64,000 bases of DNA, from contig NZ_JOHS01000014.1 in assembly GCF_000725625.1 (NCBI RefSeq), forward strand, positions 140,228 to 204,227, written 5' to 3'. Below are positions 28,384 to 37,698 of this stretch, one piece after another; position 1 is the stretch's first letter, and every line of letters begins with the position of its first letter. The position numbers and the translations under genes were made by a program. The stretch comes from Streptomyces sp. NRRL F-6676 (lineage in GTDB: Bacteria; Actinomycetota; Actinomycetes; Streptomycetales; Streptomycetaceae). The notes beneath the pieces are model-generated. The model was not told where the DNA came from and searched no databases. It saw only the letters and a program-made list of their open reading frames with translations.

Positions 28384-28579
28384 CCGACAGGGCGACGCGT
28401 TCGGCGCGGCCGGTTCCGGCGCGGCCGTGCCCCTGCTCGTCGCCGTGCCTCCCGCCCGAGCGGCCCCGCCCCGGCACGTCCTGACCGCGAGCGCGGTGCG
28501 GGCCGGCGCCCGGTCCCGGCCCCCTCACGCCCGGTTCCGCCCGCAGGCGGACACCCACGACGAAGTGGAGACCCTCTCG

Positions 28580-30286
28580 ATGACTCAACTGTTCGGAGAC
28601 CCTGAGCAGTTCGGCGAGGACGCGTTGCGCGGCTTCGTCGCCGCCCACCCCGACCACGTCACCCCGGTCGACGGAGGCGTCGTGCGCAGCCGGCCGCAGG
28701 CCGGGGGACGGGTGGCCGTCGTGGTGGGGGGAGGCTGCGGCCACTACCCGGCGTTCCACGGGCTGGTCGGTCCGGGGCTGGCCGCGGGCGCGGTGGTGGG
28801 CAACGTGTTCACCTCGCCCTCGGCCCGGCAGGCCGAGCGGGTGGCGCGGGCCGCGGACAGCGGCGGCGGCGTCCTGTTCAGCTTCGGCAACTACGCCGGC
28901 GACCGGCTCAACTTCGGCATGGCACAGGAACGGCTGCGCCACGCCGGGCTCGACGTGCGCACCGTCGTCGTCACCGACGACATCGCCAGCGCCCCGGCCG
29001 AGCGGCGTACCGAACGCCGGGGCATAGCGGGCGACTTCACCGTCTTCAAGGTGGCCGGCGCGGCCGCCGAGGAGGGGCTGGACCTGGACGGTGTGGAGGA
29101 GGCCGCCCGGCGCGCCAACGACCGCACCTTCTCCTTCGGCGTCGCCCTCTCCGGCTGTACGCTCCCGGGCGCCGACCGGCCCCTGTTCACCGTCCCGGAC
29201 GGCATGATGGCGGTCGGCCTGGGCATCCACGGCGAGCCGGGCATCGAGGACCGCCCGCGCACCGACGCCGCCACGCTGGCCCGCACCCTCGTCACCCGGC
29301 TGCTGGAGGAGCGCCCCGCGGACTCGGGCGACCGGGTCGCCGCCATCCTCAACGGCCTCGGCGCCACCAAGTACGAGGAACTGTTCCTGCTGTGGGGCCA
29401 GGTCGAGGCGGAGCTGCGCGCGGCCGGCCTGACCGTCGTACGCCCCGAGGTGGGCGAGCTGGTGACCAGCCTCGACATGGCGGCCGTCTCGCTCACCCTG
29501 ACCTGGCTGGACGAGGATCTGGAGCGCTGGTGGTGCGCCCCGTGCGACACCCCCGGCTACAAGCGCAACCCCGCCCGGCCCGCCGGGGCGCCGCCCACGC
29601 TCGCACCCGCCGACGGTGCCGGTGCCGACGCCGTGCTGCCGGCCGCGGACGACGCCTCCCGCCGGGCGGCCGCGCGGGTGCTGCACGTCCTGCGTACCGT
29701 GCGGCAGGCCCTGCACGACAACGCCGACGACCTCGGCCGCATCGACGCGGTCGCCGGGGACGGCGACCACGGGCGGGGCATGTGCAAGGGCATCGACGCC
29801 GCCGTCCGGGCGGCCGCCCGCGTCGCGGAGCGCGGCGCGGGCGCCGGCACGACCCTGACCGCCGCGGCGGACGCCTGGGCCGACGAGGCGGGCGGCACCT
29901 CCGGGGTGCTGTGGGGGGCGGGGCTGCGGGCCCTGGCCGACGCGCTCGGCGACACCGGCGCGGTCGACGGCGAGCGGGTGGCCGCCGGGGTGCGCGCGGC
30001 GCTGGACGCGGTGACCCGGCTGGGCGGTGCCCGGCCCGGCGACAAGACCCTCGTCGACGCCCTGGTTCCACTAGCCGAGCAGCTCGGCGCGGGGGTGGCC
30101 GAGGGCCTCTCCCTGGCGAAGGCGTCCGGCCGTGCCGCCGAGGCCGCCACCCGGGCCGCCGAGGAGACGGCGTCGCTGCGTCCGCGCACCGGCCGGGCGG
30201 CTCCGCTCGCCGAGCGCAGCCTCGGCACCCCGGACGCCGGCGCGACCTCCCTGGCCCTGTGCGCCCGGACGGCCGCCGGGGCCTGA
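28580..30286 (+). CDS. Dihydroxyacetone-kinase family protein (DhaK-DhaL fusion)
   Basis: An ATP-dependent kinase for short ketoses. The DhaK part (about 1-330) has [12 protein letters not shown] and GIHGEPG, whose His217 would form the covalent hemiaminal with the substrate carbonyl. The DhaL part (about 360-565) has the nucleotide motif GDGDHGRGM. Fusion of both domains is the single-chain ATP-using form, unlike PTS-linked DhaKLM. In mycobacteria related fusions (LerK) phosphorylate erythrulose. ATG at 28580 follows GGAG by 9 bases. Dihydroxyacetone itself remains possible. Confidence 0.88.
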   Translation: MTQLFGDPEQFGEDALRGFVAAHPDHVTPVDGGVVRSRPQAGGRVAVVVGGGCGHYPAFHGLVGPGLAAGAVVGNVFTSPSARQAERVARAADSGGGVLFSFGNYAGDRLNFGMAQERLRHAGLDVRTVVVTDDIASAPAERRTERRGIAGDFTVFKVAGAAAEEGLDLDGVEEAARRANDRTFSFGVALSGCTLPGADRPLFTVPDGMMAVGLGIHGEPGIEDRPRTDAATLARTLVTRLLEERPADSGDRVAAILNGLGATKYEELFLLWGQVEAELRAAGLTVVRPEVGELVTSLDMAAVSLTLTWLDEDLERWWCAPCDTPGYKRNPARPAGAPPTLAPADGAGADAVLPAADDASRRAAARVLHVLRTVRQALHDNADDLGRIDAVAGDGDHGRGMCKGIDAAVRAAARVAERGAGAGTTLTAAADAWADEAGGTSGVLWGAGLRALADALGDTGAVDGERVAAGVRAALDAVTRLGGARPGDKTLVDALVPLAEQLGAGVAEGLSLAKASGRAAEAATRAAEETASLRPRTGRAAPLAERSLGTPDAGATSLALCARTAAGA

Positions 30287-30393
30287 GGAAACGTCACTCC
30301 ACCGTTCACGCACACCGTTCACGCACACCGTCCGCGCCCGCCGTCCGCACGAAGTACGGAGCGCGCACAGGACAGAAAGGGAGTACGACCACC

Positions 30394-30921
30394 ATGACGG
30401 ACGATGCCTCTGCGGCCCCCGAGCGGCTGCGTATCGTCGTCGGCTGCGACGACGCCGGCTTCGCCTACAAGGAGACGCTCAAGGCGGACCTGGAGCAGGA
30501 CCCGCGGGTCGCGACCGTCACCGACGTCGGTGTCGGCGCGGACGAGCACACCGCCTACCCGCACATCGGTGTGGCGGCCGCCCGGCTGATCGCGGCGGGG
30601 GAGGCCGACCGGGCCCTCCTGGTGTGCGGCACCGGCCTGGGCGTGGCCATCAGCGCCAACAAGGTGCCCGGGGTCCGGGCCGTCACCGCGCACGACAGCT
30701 TCTCCGTGGAGCGCTCGGTGCTGAGCAACAACGCCCAGGTGCTGACGATGGGCCAGCGTGTCATCGGCCTCGAACTGGCCCGTCGCCTGGTCCACGAGTG
30801 GCTCGGCTACCGCTTCGACCCCGCCTCGCCGTCGGGCGAGAAGGTCGCCGCCCTGGACCGTTACGACCGCGGTGCCGAGGCGGACGGTGCCACCCCGCTC
30901 GACACCGACGCCTCCTGCTGA
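30394..30921 (+). CDS. RpiB/LacAB-family sugar-phosphate isomerase
   Basis: A 175-residue RpiB-fold isomerase. [10 protein letters not shown] near the N-terminus, the catalytic Cys in [19 protein letters not shown], and [10 protein letters not shown] are family marks. The lineage resembles D-erythrulose-4-phosphate isomerases (EryI-like) used in tetritol catabolism, which deliver erythrose-4-phosphate to the pentose phosphate pathway. ATG at 30394 follows GAAAGGGAG by about 10 bases. It lies in line with the kinase, 107 bases apart. Confidence 0.88.
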   Translation: MTDDASAAPERLRIVVGCDDAGFAYKETLKADLEQDPRVATVTDVGVGADEHTAYPHIGVAAARLIAAGEADRALLVCGTGLGVAISANKVPGVRAVTAHDSFSVERSVLSNNAQVLTMGQRVIGLELARRLVHEWLGYRFDPASPSGEKVAALDRYDRGAEADGATPLDTDASC

Positions 30922-31153
30922 CCGAGGCCGGCGCCCGCCTCCTTCGGCCGGGCTCCTCCCGCCCCCCACCGCCCGGCCCGGTCCCTCTCCTTCGTTCCCG
31001 CCCCGCCCGACCCTTCCCCGCCCGCCCCGTACGGCCTCCCCGTACGCGATCGTCCGCACGCCCTCATCCCGTCCGGCCCGCTCCCGGCGGGCGGCCCGGC
31101 TGCCCGGGTCCGCCCCGGCGTCCATGGGGCCCGGTGACAAGGAATCGCCAACG

Positions 31154-32575
31154 ATGTCGTTCTCAAGACCCACCACAGCCGCCCACTCCGTGATGGCCGC
31201 CGCGCAGTCCGCGGACTGGAGCGGACACGACACGCTGCTGCTCGTCATGGTCGGCGTGGCCATCGTCGTGATCGTCACGCTGATCAGCGTCCTCGACTTC
31301 CACCCCTTCGTCGCGCTCATCGCCGGCTCGCTGGTGCTCGGCATCGGCGCCGGCCTGGATCTCGACAAGGTGGTCGGATCCTTCGGTGACGGCATGGGCA
31401 GCACGCTCGGCGGCACCGGCGCGCTCATCGCACTCGGGGCCATCCTCGGCAAACTCCTCGCCGACTCCGGCGCGGTGAACAGCATCGTCGACGCCTTCAC
31501 CGCCCGTGCGGGCGCCCGCTCGCTGCCCTGGCGCATGGCACTGATCGCGGTCGTCATCGGACTGCCGATGTTCTTCGAGGTCGGACTCGTCCTGCTGGTG
31601 CCGCTCATCGTCGTGATGTCCAAGCGCACGGCCACCCCGCTGGTCCGCATCGCGGTTCCCGCGCTCGCCGGTCTCGGCGCGCTGCACGCCTTCGTGCCGC
31701 CGCACCCCGGCCCGCTCGTCGCGGTGGACGCCCTCCACGCCGACGTCGGCATCACCCTGGGGCTCGGCCTGATAGCGGCGATCCCGTCGGTGATCATCGC
31801 CGGACCCCTCTACGGCAACTTCATCGCCAAGCGGGTCCACGCCGAGCCGCCGGCGGCGCTGGTGGAGTCGCTGGTGGTGAACGAGGAGAGCGAGAACGGC
31901 CGCCGGACGCCGTCGCTCGCCGTCTCCCTGCTGACGATCGCGCTCCCGGTCGTGCTGATGATCGCCAAGTCGGTCGTGGACATCGCCTTCCCCGGCAGCG
32001 CCTGGTACAACACGCTCCTGGACTTCCTGGGCAACCCGCTGGTGGCGATGTTCCTCGTCGTCCTCGTCGCCACGGCCACCTTCGGCTACGCGCTGGGCAA
32101 GAGCAGGGCCGAGGTCCGCTCCATCGTCTCCTCCGGTCTGCCGCCGGTGGCGGGCATCCTGCTCATCGTCGGCGCCGGCGGCGGCTTCAAACAGCTGATC
32201 GTCGACTCGGGAGTCGCCGACGCGATCGGCAAGGGCGCCGCCCAGGCGAACATCCCGCTGCTGGTCCTCGGCTGGCTGGTGGCCGTCCTCATCCGCCTCG
32301 CCACCGGTTCGGCGACGGTGGCCACCACCGCGGCCGCCGGCATCATCGCCCCCATGGCCGCCGGTACCGGTCAGGTCGAGGCGAGCCTGCTGGCCCTGGC
32401 CGTGGGCGCCGGCTCCCTGTTCTTCTCGCATGTCAACGACGCCGGCTTCTGGCTGTCGAAGGAGTATTTCGGCATGTCGGTGGCCCAGAACGTCAAGACC
32501 TGGTCCGTCCTGTCCACCCTCGTCGCCCTCGTCGGCCTGGGGATGGCCCTGCTCATGCATGCCGTCCTGGTCTGA
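31154..32575 (+). CDS. GntP-family gluconate/sugar-acid permease
   Basis: A 473-residue membrane carrier with about 12-14 helices. GLPMFFEVGLVLLVPLI, ALHAFVPPHPGPLVA and FFSHVNDAGFWLSKEYFGM are the conserved GntP signatures. These permeases import gluconate and related hydroxy acids with protons, so the cassette probably serves a sugar acid rather than a neutral polyol. ATG at 31154 is preceded by AAGGA. The 232 bases before it are GC-rich with no gene. Confidence 0.9.
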   Translation: MSFSRPTTAAHSVMAAAQSADWSGHDTLLLVMVGVAIVVIVTLISVLDFHPFVALIAGSLVLGIGAGLDLDKVVGSFGDGMGSTLGGTGALIALGAILGKLLADSGAVNSIVDAFTARAGARSLPWRMALIAVVIGLPMFFEVGLVLLVPLIVVMSKRTATPLVRIAVPALAGLGALHAFVPPHPGPLVAVDALHADVGITLGLGLIAAIPSVIIAGPLYGNFIAKRVHAEPPAALVESLVVNEESENGRRTPSLAVSLLTIALPVVLMIAKSVVDIAFPGSAWYNTLLDFLGNPLVAMFLVVLVATATFGYALGKSRAEVRSIVSSGLPPVAGILLIVGAGGGFKQLIVDSGVADAIGKGAAQANIPLLVLGWLVAVLIRLATGSATVATTAAAGIIAPMAAGTGQVEASLLALAVGAGSLFFSHVNDAGFWLSKEYFGMSVAQNVKTWSVLSTLVALVGLGMALLMHAVLV

Positions 32576-32611
32576 CGAGACGACCGGGGCCGGGAGCGGC
32601 CGGGCGGGCCT

Positions 32612-32683
32612 CGCCCGCACCGGCTCTCCCGGAGCCGAGGGGCCCGCCGCCCGCACCGGCTCTCCCCGAGCCGCAGGGCCCGC
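32612..32683. repeat. 36-bp imperfect tandem repeat downstream of the GntP gene
   Basis: Units 32612-32647 and 32648-32683 both start CGCCCGCACCGGCTCTCCC and differ at a few positions; the first contains the small hairpin GGCTCTCCCGGAGCC. It lies in the gap between the permease and dehydrogenase genes. Confidence 0.65.
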
Positions 32684-32738
32684 CGCCCGCCCGGCCGCCC
32701 CCACCCTCTCCACCCGCACCGACCGTAAGGAACACACC

Positions 32739-33695
32739 GTGTCCGAGCCGCAGCCGCACACCACCACCGTCCCTGCCGACGCCCCCGTCACCGCCGTTCT
32801 GGGACTGGGCGCGATGGGGCTGCCCATGGCGACCCATCTGGCCGGGGCCTTCCCCGTGCGCGCCTTCGACATCGCCGGACCGCGGCGCGACCTGGCCGCC
32901 GCCGCGGGTGCCGTTCCGGCCGCCGACCCGGCCGAGGCCGTCGACGGCGCGGACGTCGTCGTGGTCGCCGTCCGCGACCAGGCGCAGCTGACGGCCTGTC
33001 TGTTCGGCGACGGCAGCGGCTCCGCGGGGGCCGGCGCCAAGCTGCGGCGCGACAGCGTGGTCGTCGTCACCAGCACCGTCGGCGTCGACGCCGTGAAGTC
33101 CGCCGCCGCCCGCCTGGCCGAGCAGGGGGTGCTGCTCGTCGACGCCCCGGTCAGCGGCGGCGCCGTCCGGGCCGGATCCGGCGAACTGCTCATCATGGTC
33201 GGGGCCGACGACGCCGCGCTGGCCGCCTCCCGTCCGGTGCTGGACCGGCTCGCGGGCACCGTCCACGTGGTGGGCGCCCACGTGGGCGACGGGCAGATCA
33301 TGAAGACCGTCAACCAGCTGCTGTGCGGCATCCACACCGCCGCCGCGGCCGAGTCCCTCGCCCTCGCGCACTCCCTGGGCCTCGACGTCGACGCGGCCGT
33401 GGAGGTGCTCGGCCAGGGCGCCGCCGCCTCCTTCATGCTGGCCGACCGCGGACCGCGCATGGCGCAGCAGTACCGCCGCACCGCCGACGGCTCCGGCGGA
33501 CCCGAGCTGCGCTCACGGCTGGACATCATCCGCAAGGACATGCACCTGGTGGTGGAGCTGGCCAAGCAGGCCGGGGTGGCCACCCCGGTGGCGGCGGCGG
33601 CCGACCAGCTCTACCAGTTGGCGATGGCGCGGGGCCTGGCCGCCGAGGACGACTCGTCCCTGGTCACGCTGCTGTCCCCGCACTCCCGTGACTGA
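32739..33695 (+). CDS. NAD(P)-binding beta-hydroxyacid dehydrogenase (LtnD/HIBADH-like)
   Basis: A 318-residue 3-hydroxyisobutyrate-dehydrogenase-family enzyme. The nucleotide fold begins LGLGAMGLPMATHLAG; the substrate loop is DAPVSGGAVRAGSGEL; the catalytic Lys is in GDGQIMKTVNQLL. Members such as LtnD oxidise L-threonate or tartronate-type acids, which fits the sugar-acid permease next door. GTG at 32739 follows TAAGGAA. Exact substrate is inference. Confidence 0.88.
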   Translation: MSEPQPHTTTVPADAPVTAVLGLGAMGLPMATHLAGAFPVRAFDIAGPRRDLAAAAGAVPAADPAEAVDGADVVVVAVRDQAQLTACLFGDGSGSAGAGAKLRRDSVVVVTSTVGVDAVKSAAARLAEQGVLLVDAPVSGGAVRAGSGELLIMVGADDAALAASRPVLDRLAGTVHVVGAHVGDGQIMKTVNQLLCGIHTAAAAESLALAHSLGLDVDAAVEVLGQGAAASFMLADRGPRMAQQYRRTADGSGGPELRSRLDIIRKDMHLVVELAKQAGVATPVAAAADQLYQLAMARGLAAEDDSSLVTLLSPHSRD

Positions 33696-33814
33696 CCGGG
33701 GGCGGGCGGTGCCCCGGTCCGGACCGCACGGGGGACACCCGGGCCGGGCCGCTAACCTGGGATCCGCCACGAAGAGGCGCGCGCAGCGGCGCCGGGCAGA
33801 ACGGAGGGCACCAC

Positions 33815-34510
33815 ATGGGCGGCGCCGGGAGGCGGAAGGGCGGCGGACCGGTACGCACCGCACTGATGGACGAGGCCTACGAGGCCCTGCTGTCGCTGAT
33901 CCTCGACGAGGGTCTGGCCCCGGGGACGGCGCTGCGCATCGACACCATCGCCCGCGAGTGGAACGTCTCGGCCACCCCGCTGCGCGAAGCCCTGGCGAAG
34001 CTGGAGCACACGGGTCTCGTGCACCGTATCCCGCTCAAGGGCTACACGGTCGCGCCGATGCTCACCGACGAGGAGTTCGCGCAGCTGATGGCCGCCCGCC
34101 TGCTCATCGAGCCGTACAACGCCCGGCACGCCTGCGACCGGGACGCCGCCGGCACCACGCGGTTGCTCCAGGAATGGCACACACGTATGACGCAGGCCGC
34201 GGCGCAGCGCGACAATGACGATTTCCGCGCTTATCTCCAGGCCGACTCCGCTTTTCATGACGTCATCGCCAAGAAATGCGGAAACCGATTTCTGTGCGAT
34301 GCCATCGATCCGCTCGGGGCACATGTGCAGCGTTTCCGGCGATTTCACGGAACCCGGGTGACGGACACGGACGTCGCGCTCGCCGAACACCAGGCGATCC
34401 TGGACGCCTTCGCGGCCGGGGACCCGGAGCGGTGCGAGGCGGCCATGCGCGCCCACCTGCGCGGCGTCGCGGACCGAGCGGCACCGACCTCCTCCGCCCC
34501 GGCTGAGTGA
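33815..34510 (+). CDS. GntR-family regulator, FCD (FadR) subgroup
   Basis: A 231-residue protein with an N-terminal GntR winged helix (IDTIAREWNVSATPLREALA, KLEHTGLVHRIPLKGYTV) and a C-terminal all-helical FCD domain. Potential metal ligands are Asp/His in ADSAFHDVI, His in LAEHQAI and His in AMRAHLRGV. FCD regulators usually bind an organic acid. The ATG at 33815 follows CGGAGGG. As last gene of the cassette it is the likely local repressor. Confidence 0.9.
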   Translation: MGGAGRRKGGGPVRTALMDEAYEALLSLILDEGLAPGTALRIDTIAREWNVSATPLREALAKLEHTGLVHRIPLKGYTVAPMLTDEEFAQLMAARLLIEPYNARHACDRDAAGTTRLLQEWHTRMTQAAAQRDNDDFRAYLQADSAFHDVIAKKCGNRFLCDAIDPLGAHVQRFRRFHGTRVTDTDVALAEHQAILDAFAAGDPERCEAAMRAHLRGVADRAAPTSSAPAE

Positions 34511-34620
34511 ACCCCCGGCCGACCGGCCTGTTCCGCCGTGCGACACGGGGAACCGGCCGGCGCCGAGGCCTGCCCTGATTTCGGCGAATCGGTAATTCCC
34601 CAATAAATTCCGGAACACGG

Positions 34621-34650
34621 TTGACCGGCCCGAGAAATTGCTCATAACGT
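34621..34650 (+). promoter_or_regulatory. Candidate promoter of the GH30 gene
   Basis: TTGACC (34621-34626) and TAACGT (34645-34650) are 18 bases apart in AT-richer DNA. A start near 34657 would leave a leader of about 130 bases. Confidence 0.45.
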
Positions 34651-34785
34651 GAAAGAGCCTTCCGGCCGGAAGAGCGCACCACTGTAATACCCGCCGCCCG
34701 GCACCCCCGTTGCGCGCTAGGCGATTGTGCGACCGTACGGCGGCGTTCTCCGTCGATTCCACCGGAACGAAGGTGTGTGCAAGGT

Positions 34786-36261
34786 ATGCAGAGCATCACG
34801 ACGTCGCGGTCCCGCCGGAGCGTCAGGGCGGCCACCGTCCTCACCGGCCTCCTCGCCCTCGGCGCGACGACCCTGAGCGCCGGCCCGGCACAGGCCGGCG
34901 CCGCCCCGGCGCAGGTGGCGGATCGGACCACCATCACGGTCGACCCGCACCAGCGGTACCAGGTCGTCGACGGCTTCGGCTTCTCGGAGGCCTTCCAGCG
35001 CGCCCGCCAGATCCAGAACCTCTCTCCCGACACCCGGCAGCAGGTGCTCGACCTCCTCTTCAGCGACGACAAGGGCGCGGGCCTGACCATCCTGCGCAAC
35101 GGCATCGGCTCCTCGCCCTCGGACGACCAGGACTGGATGAAGTCCATCGAGCCCGCGAGCCCGGGCTCCCCCGGCGCCACCCCGCACTACGTCTGGGACG
35201 GCGACGACAACGGTCAGGTGTGGCTGACCAAGCAGGCGCGGAAGTACGGCGTGAAGAACGTCTACGCCGACGCCTGGAGCGCGCCCGGCTACATGAAGAC
35301 CAACGGCGACGACAGAAACGGGGGCGAGCTGTGCGGCGTGCGCGGCACGGACTGCGCCACCGGGGACTGGCGCGCCGCGTACGCCAAGTACCTCGTGCAG
35401 TACCTCAAGTTCTACGCGCAGGAGGGCATCGACGTCACCCACGTCGGCTTCACCAACGAGCCCGACCTCACCACCGAGTACGCGAGCATGCGCTCCGACG
35501 GCTACCAGGCCGCGGACTTCCTGAAGGTGTTCGGCCCCCTGCTGGAGAAGTCGGACCTGAAGACGAAGATCGCCTTCGGGGAGGCCACCGGCTGGCGTGA
35601 CCAGGAGGAGATGCTCCAGGAGATGAAGTCGGTGCCGGGCGCCGACCAGTACGTCGACACCGTCGTCGGCCACGGCTACCAGAGCGAGCCGTCCTCGCCG
35701 CTGAGCACCGACAAGCCCACCTGGCAGTCGGAGTGGGCCGACCTGGACGGCGACTGGAACAACCACTGGGACGCCATCGGCAAGGCGGGCGAGGGCCTGG
35801 AGTGGGCCAACAAGATCCAGGACTCCTTCACCGAGGGGAACGTCAGCGCCTTCCTGTACTGGATCGGCGCGGAGAACACGGGCAGCAACAGCGCGCTGAT
35901 CCAGCTGAAGGACGGCAAGGCCGACGCCTCCGCGCGGCTGTGGGCCATGGCCCAGTTCAGCCGGTTCGTCAAGCCCGGCGCACACCGGATCGGGACGAAG
36001 AACCCCAACTCCCTGCTGGGCGTGAGCGCGTTCCGGAACCAGGACGGGTCGATCGCCGTGCAGGTCATCAACAACGGCCACGAGCAGGCCTCGACCACCC
36101 TGGCACTGCCCGGCGTGAACGGCGTCTCCGTCGAGCGCTACCTGACGAACGAGGGCAACCATCTGAGCGCCCAGGCCCCGGTGCGCGGCGTGGGCGGTCG
36201 TCTCACCGCGGACGTCCCGGCCCGTTCCATGGTCTCCTTCGTCATCCCGGCGAAGGGCTGA
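34786..36261 (+). CDS. Secreted GH30-family glycoside hydrolase
   Basis: A 491-residue exported enzyme. A Sec or Tat-like signal (SRSRRSVRAATVLTGLLALG) ends near AQAGA. DGFGFSEAF opens the barrel; FTNEPD holds the acid/base Glu and WQSEWAD the nucleophile Glu, as in clan-A GH30. A C-terminal beta-sandwich (from about residue 405) finishes the protein. GH30 subfamilies cut xylan, beta-1,6-galactan or beta-1,6-glucan; I cannot choose. ATG 34786 is favoured; a GTG three codons earlier is possible. It converges with nagB on a 22-bp hairpin. Confidence 0.85.
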   Translation: MQSITTSRSRRSVRAATVLTGLLALGATTLSAGPAQAGAAPAQVADRTTITVDPHQRYQVVDGFGFSEAFQRARQIQNLSPDTRQQVLDLLFSDDKGAGLTILRNGIGSSPSDDQDWMKSIEPASPGSPGATPHYVWDGDDNGQVWLTKQARKYGVKNVYADAWSAPGYMKTNGDDRNGGELCGVRGTDCATGDWRAAYAKYLVQYLKFYAQEGIDVTHVGFTNEPDLTTEYASMRSDGYQAADFLKVFGPLLEKSDLKTKIAFGEATGWRDQEEMLQEMKSVPGADQYVDTVVGHGYQSEPSSPLSTDKPTWQSEWADLDGDWNNHWDAIGKAGEGLEWANKIQDSFTEGNVSAFLYWIGAENTGSNSALIQLKDGKADASARLWAMAQFSRFVKPGAHRIGTKNPNSLLGVSAFRNQDGSIAVQVINNGHEQASTTLALPGVNGVSVERYLTNEGNHLSAQAPVRGVGGRLTADVPARSMVSFVIPAKG

Positions 36262-36348
36262 CCGGCGAAGGCACGGCCGGCGAAGACCCGGCCGGCGAAA
36301 GGCCCGCCGGCGGAGGGTGACCCGGCGGAGCGCGGAGTCTTCGCCCAC

Positions 36349-36396
36349 CCGGAGGGAGGCGCCCCCGGCCCCGAGGCCGGGGGCGCCTCCCTCCGG
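36349..36396. terminator. 22-bp perfect hairpin between GH30 and nagB
   Basis: The arms 36349-36370 and 36375-36396 are exact reverse complements with a CCGA loop; the left arm begins CCGGAGGGAGGCGCC. It serves two convergent genes and should terminate in both directions. Confidence 0.85.
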
Positions 36397-36409
36397 CCGC
36401 GAGGTGGTC

Positions 36410-37195
36410 TCAGATCCCTTGCCAGGCCGGCTTGTCGGCGAACGTATGCCGGAAGTAGTCCGCCAGCTTCAGCTTCGACGCCGCGCCCTCGTCCACCACC
36501 ACCGTCGCATGCGCGTGCAACTGCAACGCCGACGCCGGGCACACCGCCGCCACCGGCCCCTCCACCGTCGCCGCCACCGCGTCCGCCTTCCCCTCGCCCG
36601 TGGCGAGCAGCACCAGATGCCGCGCTTCCAGGATCGTCCCGATCCCCTGCGTGATCACATGGTGCGGCACCTGGGCGATCTCCCCGTCGAAGAACCGCGC
36701 GTTGTCCACCCGCGTCTGCTCCGTCAACGTCTTGATCCGCGTCCGCGACGCCAGCGACGAGCACGGCTCGTTGAACCCGATGTGCCCGTCCGTCCCGATC
36801 CCCAGCAGTTGCAGGTCCACCCCACCGGCCCCCGCCAGCGCCGCGTCGTACGCCTCGCACGCCGCCTGCACGTCCTCGGCCGTCCCGTCGGGCCCCATGA
36901 ACGCGTCCATGCCGATCCCGAGCGGCCGGAGCACCTCGCGCGCGAGTACGGAGCGGTAGGACTCGGGGTGCTCGGCCGGCAGCCCCACGTACTCGTCGAG
37001 CTGGGCGATCCGCACCCGGGAGGTGTCCACCTCACCGGCGCGCACCTTCGCCCCGAGGGCCTGGTACACGGGCAGGGGGGTCGATCCGGTCGCCACGCCG
37101 AGCAGGGCGTCGGGCTTGCGTCCGACCAGCCGGACGACGGCTTCCGCGACGAGCTCGCCGCCCGCCGCGGCGTCGGGGACGATGACAACTTCCAC
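36410..37195 (-). CDS. nagB: Glucosamine-6-phosphate deaminase NagB
   Basis: Converts glucosamine-6-phosphate to fructose-6-phosphate and ammonia, the exit of aminosugars into glycolysis and also removal of the DasR inducer. The 261-residue length is normal. LGVATGSTPLPVYQAL binds the phosphate, QLDEYVGL carries the catalytic Asp, and GIGTDGHIGFNEP the His/Glu ring-opening site. GTG at 37195 has only a weak GGCAGG upstream. A dre-type site overlaps its promoter. Confidence 0.97.
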   Translation of the reverse strand: MEVVIVPDAAAGGELVAEAVVRLVGRKPDALLGVATGSTPLPVYQALGAKVRAGEVDTSRVRIAQLDEYVGLPAEHPESYRSVLAREVLRPLGIGMDAFMGPDGTAEDVQAACEAYDAALAGAGGVDLQLLGIGTDGHIGFNEPCSSLASRTRIKTLTEQTRVDNARFFDGEIAQVPHHVITQGIGTILEARHLVLLATGEGKADAVAATVEGPVAAVCPASALQLHAHATVVVDEGAASKLKLADYFRHTFADKPAWQGI

Positions 37196-37227
37196 GCTGG
37201 CCTGCCGATCTGCCGAGAGGGTCGCTA

Positions 37228-37243
37228 TGTGGTTTAGACCAAT
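37228..37243. promoter_or_regulatory. DasR-responsive element upstream of nagB
   Basis: TGTGGTTTAGACCAAT fits the dre consensus at 12 of 16 positions, 33-48 bases before nagB. On the minus strand a TAGATT hexamer overlaps its edge, so binding would block the nagB promoter. Confidence 0.75.
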
Positions 37244-37395
37244 CTAGCAGAGCGGCCTCCGCCGGGGCAGGGCCCGCGAAGACCCCGCGCGCACACCATG
37301 CCCACCCGACGCGACGTGCGGGAAAAGGCGAAAGAAACATCCCGTCATGCATGGACACACGCGCGTGCGGCCAGCGACAATGGGCCTTGGCCAGG

Positions 37396-37411
37396 CATGG
37401 TCTAGTCCACG
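37396..37411. promoter_or_regulatory. Second dre-like site in the nagB-kinase spacer
   Basis: CATGGTCTAGTCCACG retains TGGTCTAG and CCA (11 of 16 positions), very similar to the site near dasR. It is 201 bases from nagB and 288 from the histidine kinase gene. The remaining 503-base spacer (37196-37698) contains no gene. Confidence 0.5.
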
Positions 37412-37698
37412 CTTCCCCACTTCGAACGGACGCGCGGACGGGCCACGAACCGGCCGACGACCGCACTTCCGTCCTCCCCGCACAGGAGGGCGGACCGAGG
37501 AACCGGCGCTCTCTGCCCTGACTGCTCCGGCTCCTCACCTTCGGCCGAACGGGACCGCACACCCACGGCCGATGCTGCTCCGGGCTGCGGTGCCGGGAGG
37601 GCTGAGGGTCCCTCCCAGGCGCCGCGGCCCGCGGGTGCCTCCGGCCCCCGAATCGGGCGAATGCGGGCAGTGTCCGCACCCCCGGGTACGCTCGGCAC

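Noticed and set aside
32576..32738. Small coding region in the gap before the dehydrogenase
   Set aside because: The open frames come from a 36-bp tandem repeat and lack starts with ribosome-binding sites.
37347..37698. Open frame upstream of the histidine kinase
   Set aside because: Its translation is basic and repetitive and it runs in another frame through the kinase gene; the region is better read as regulatory DNA.
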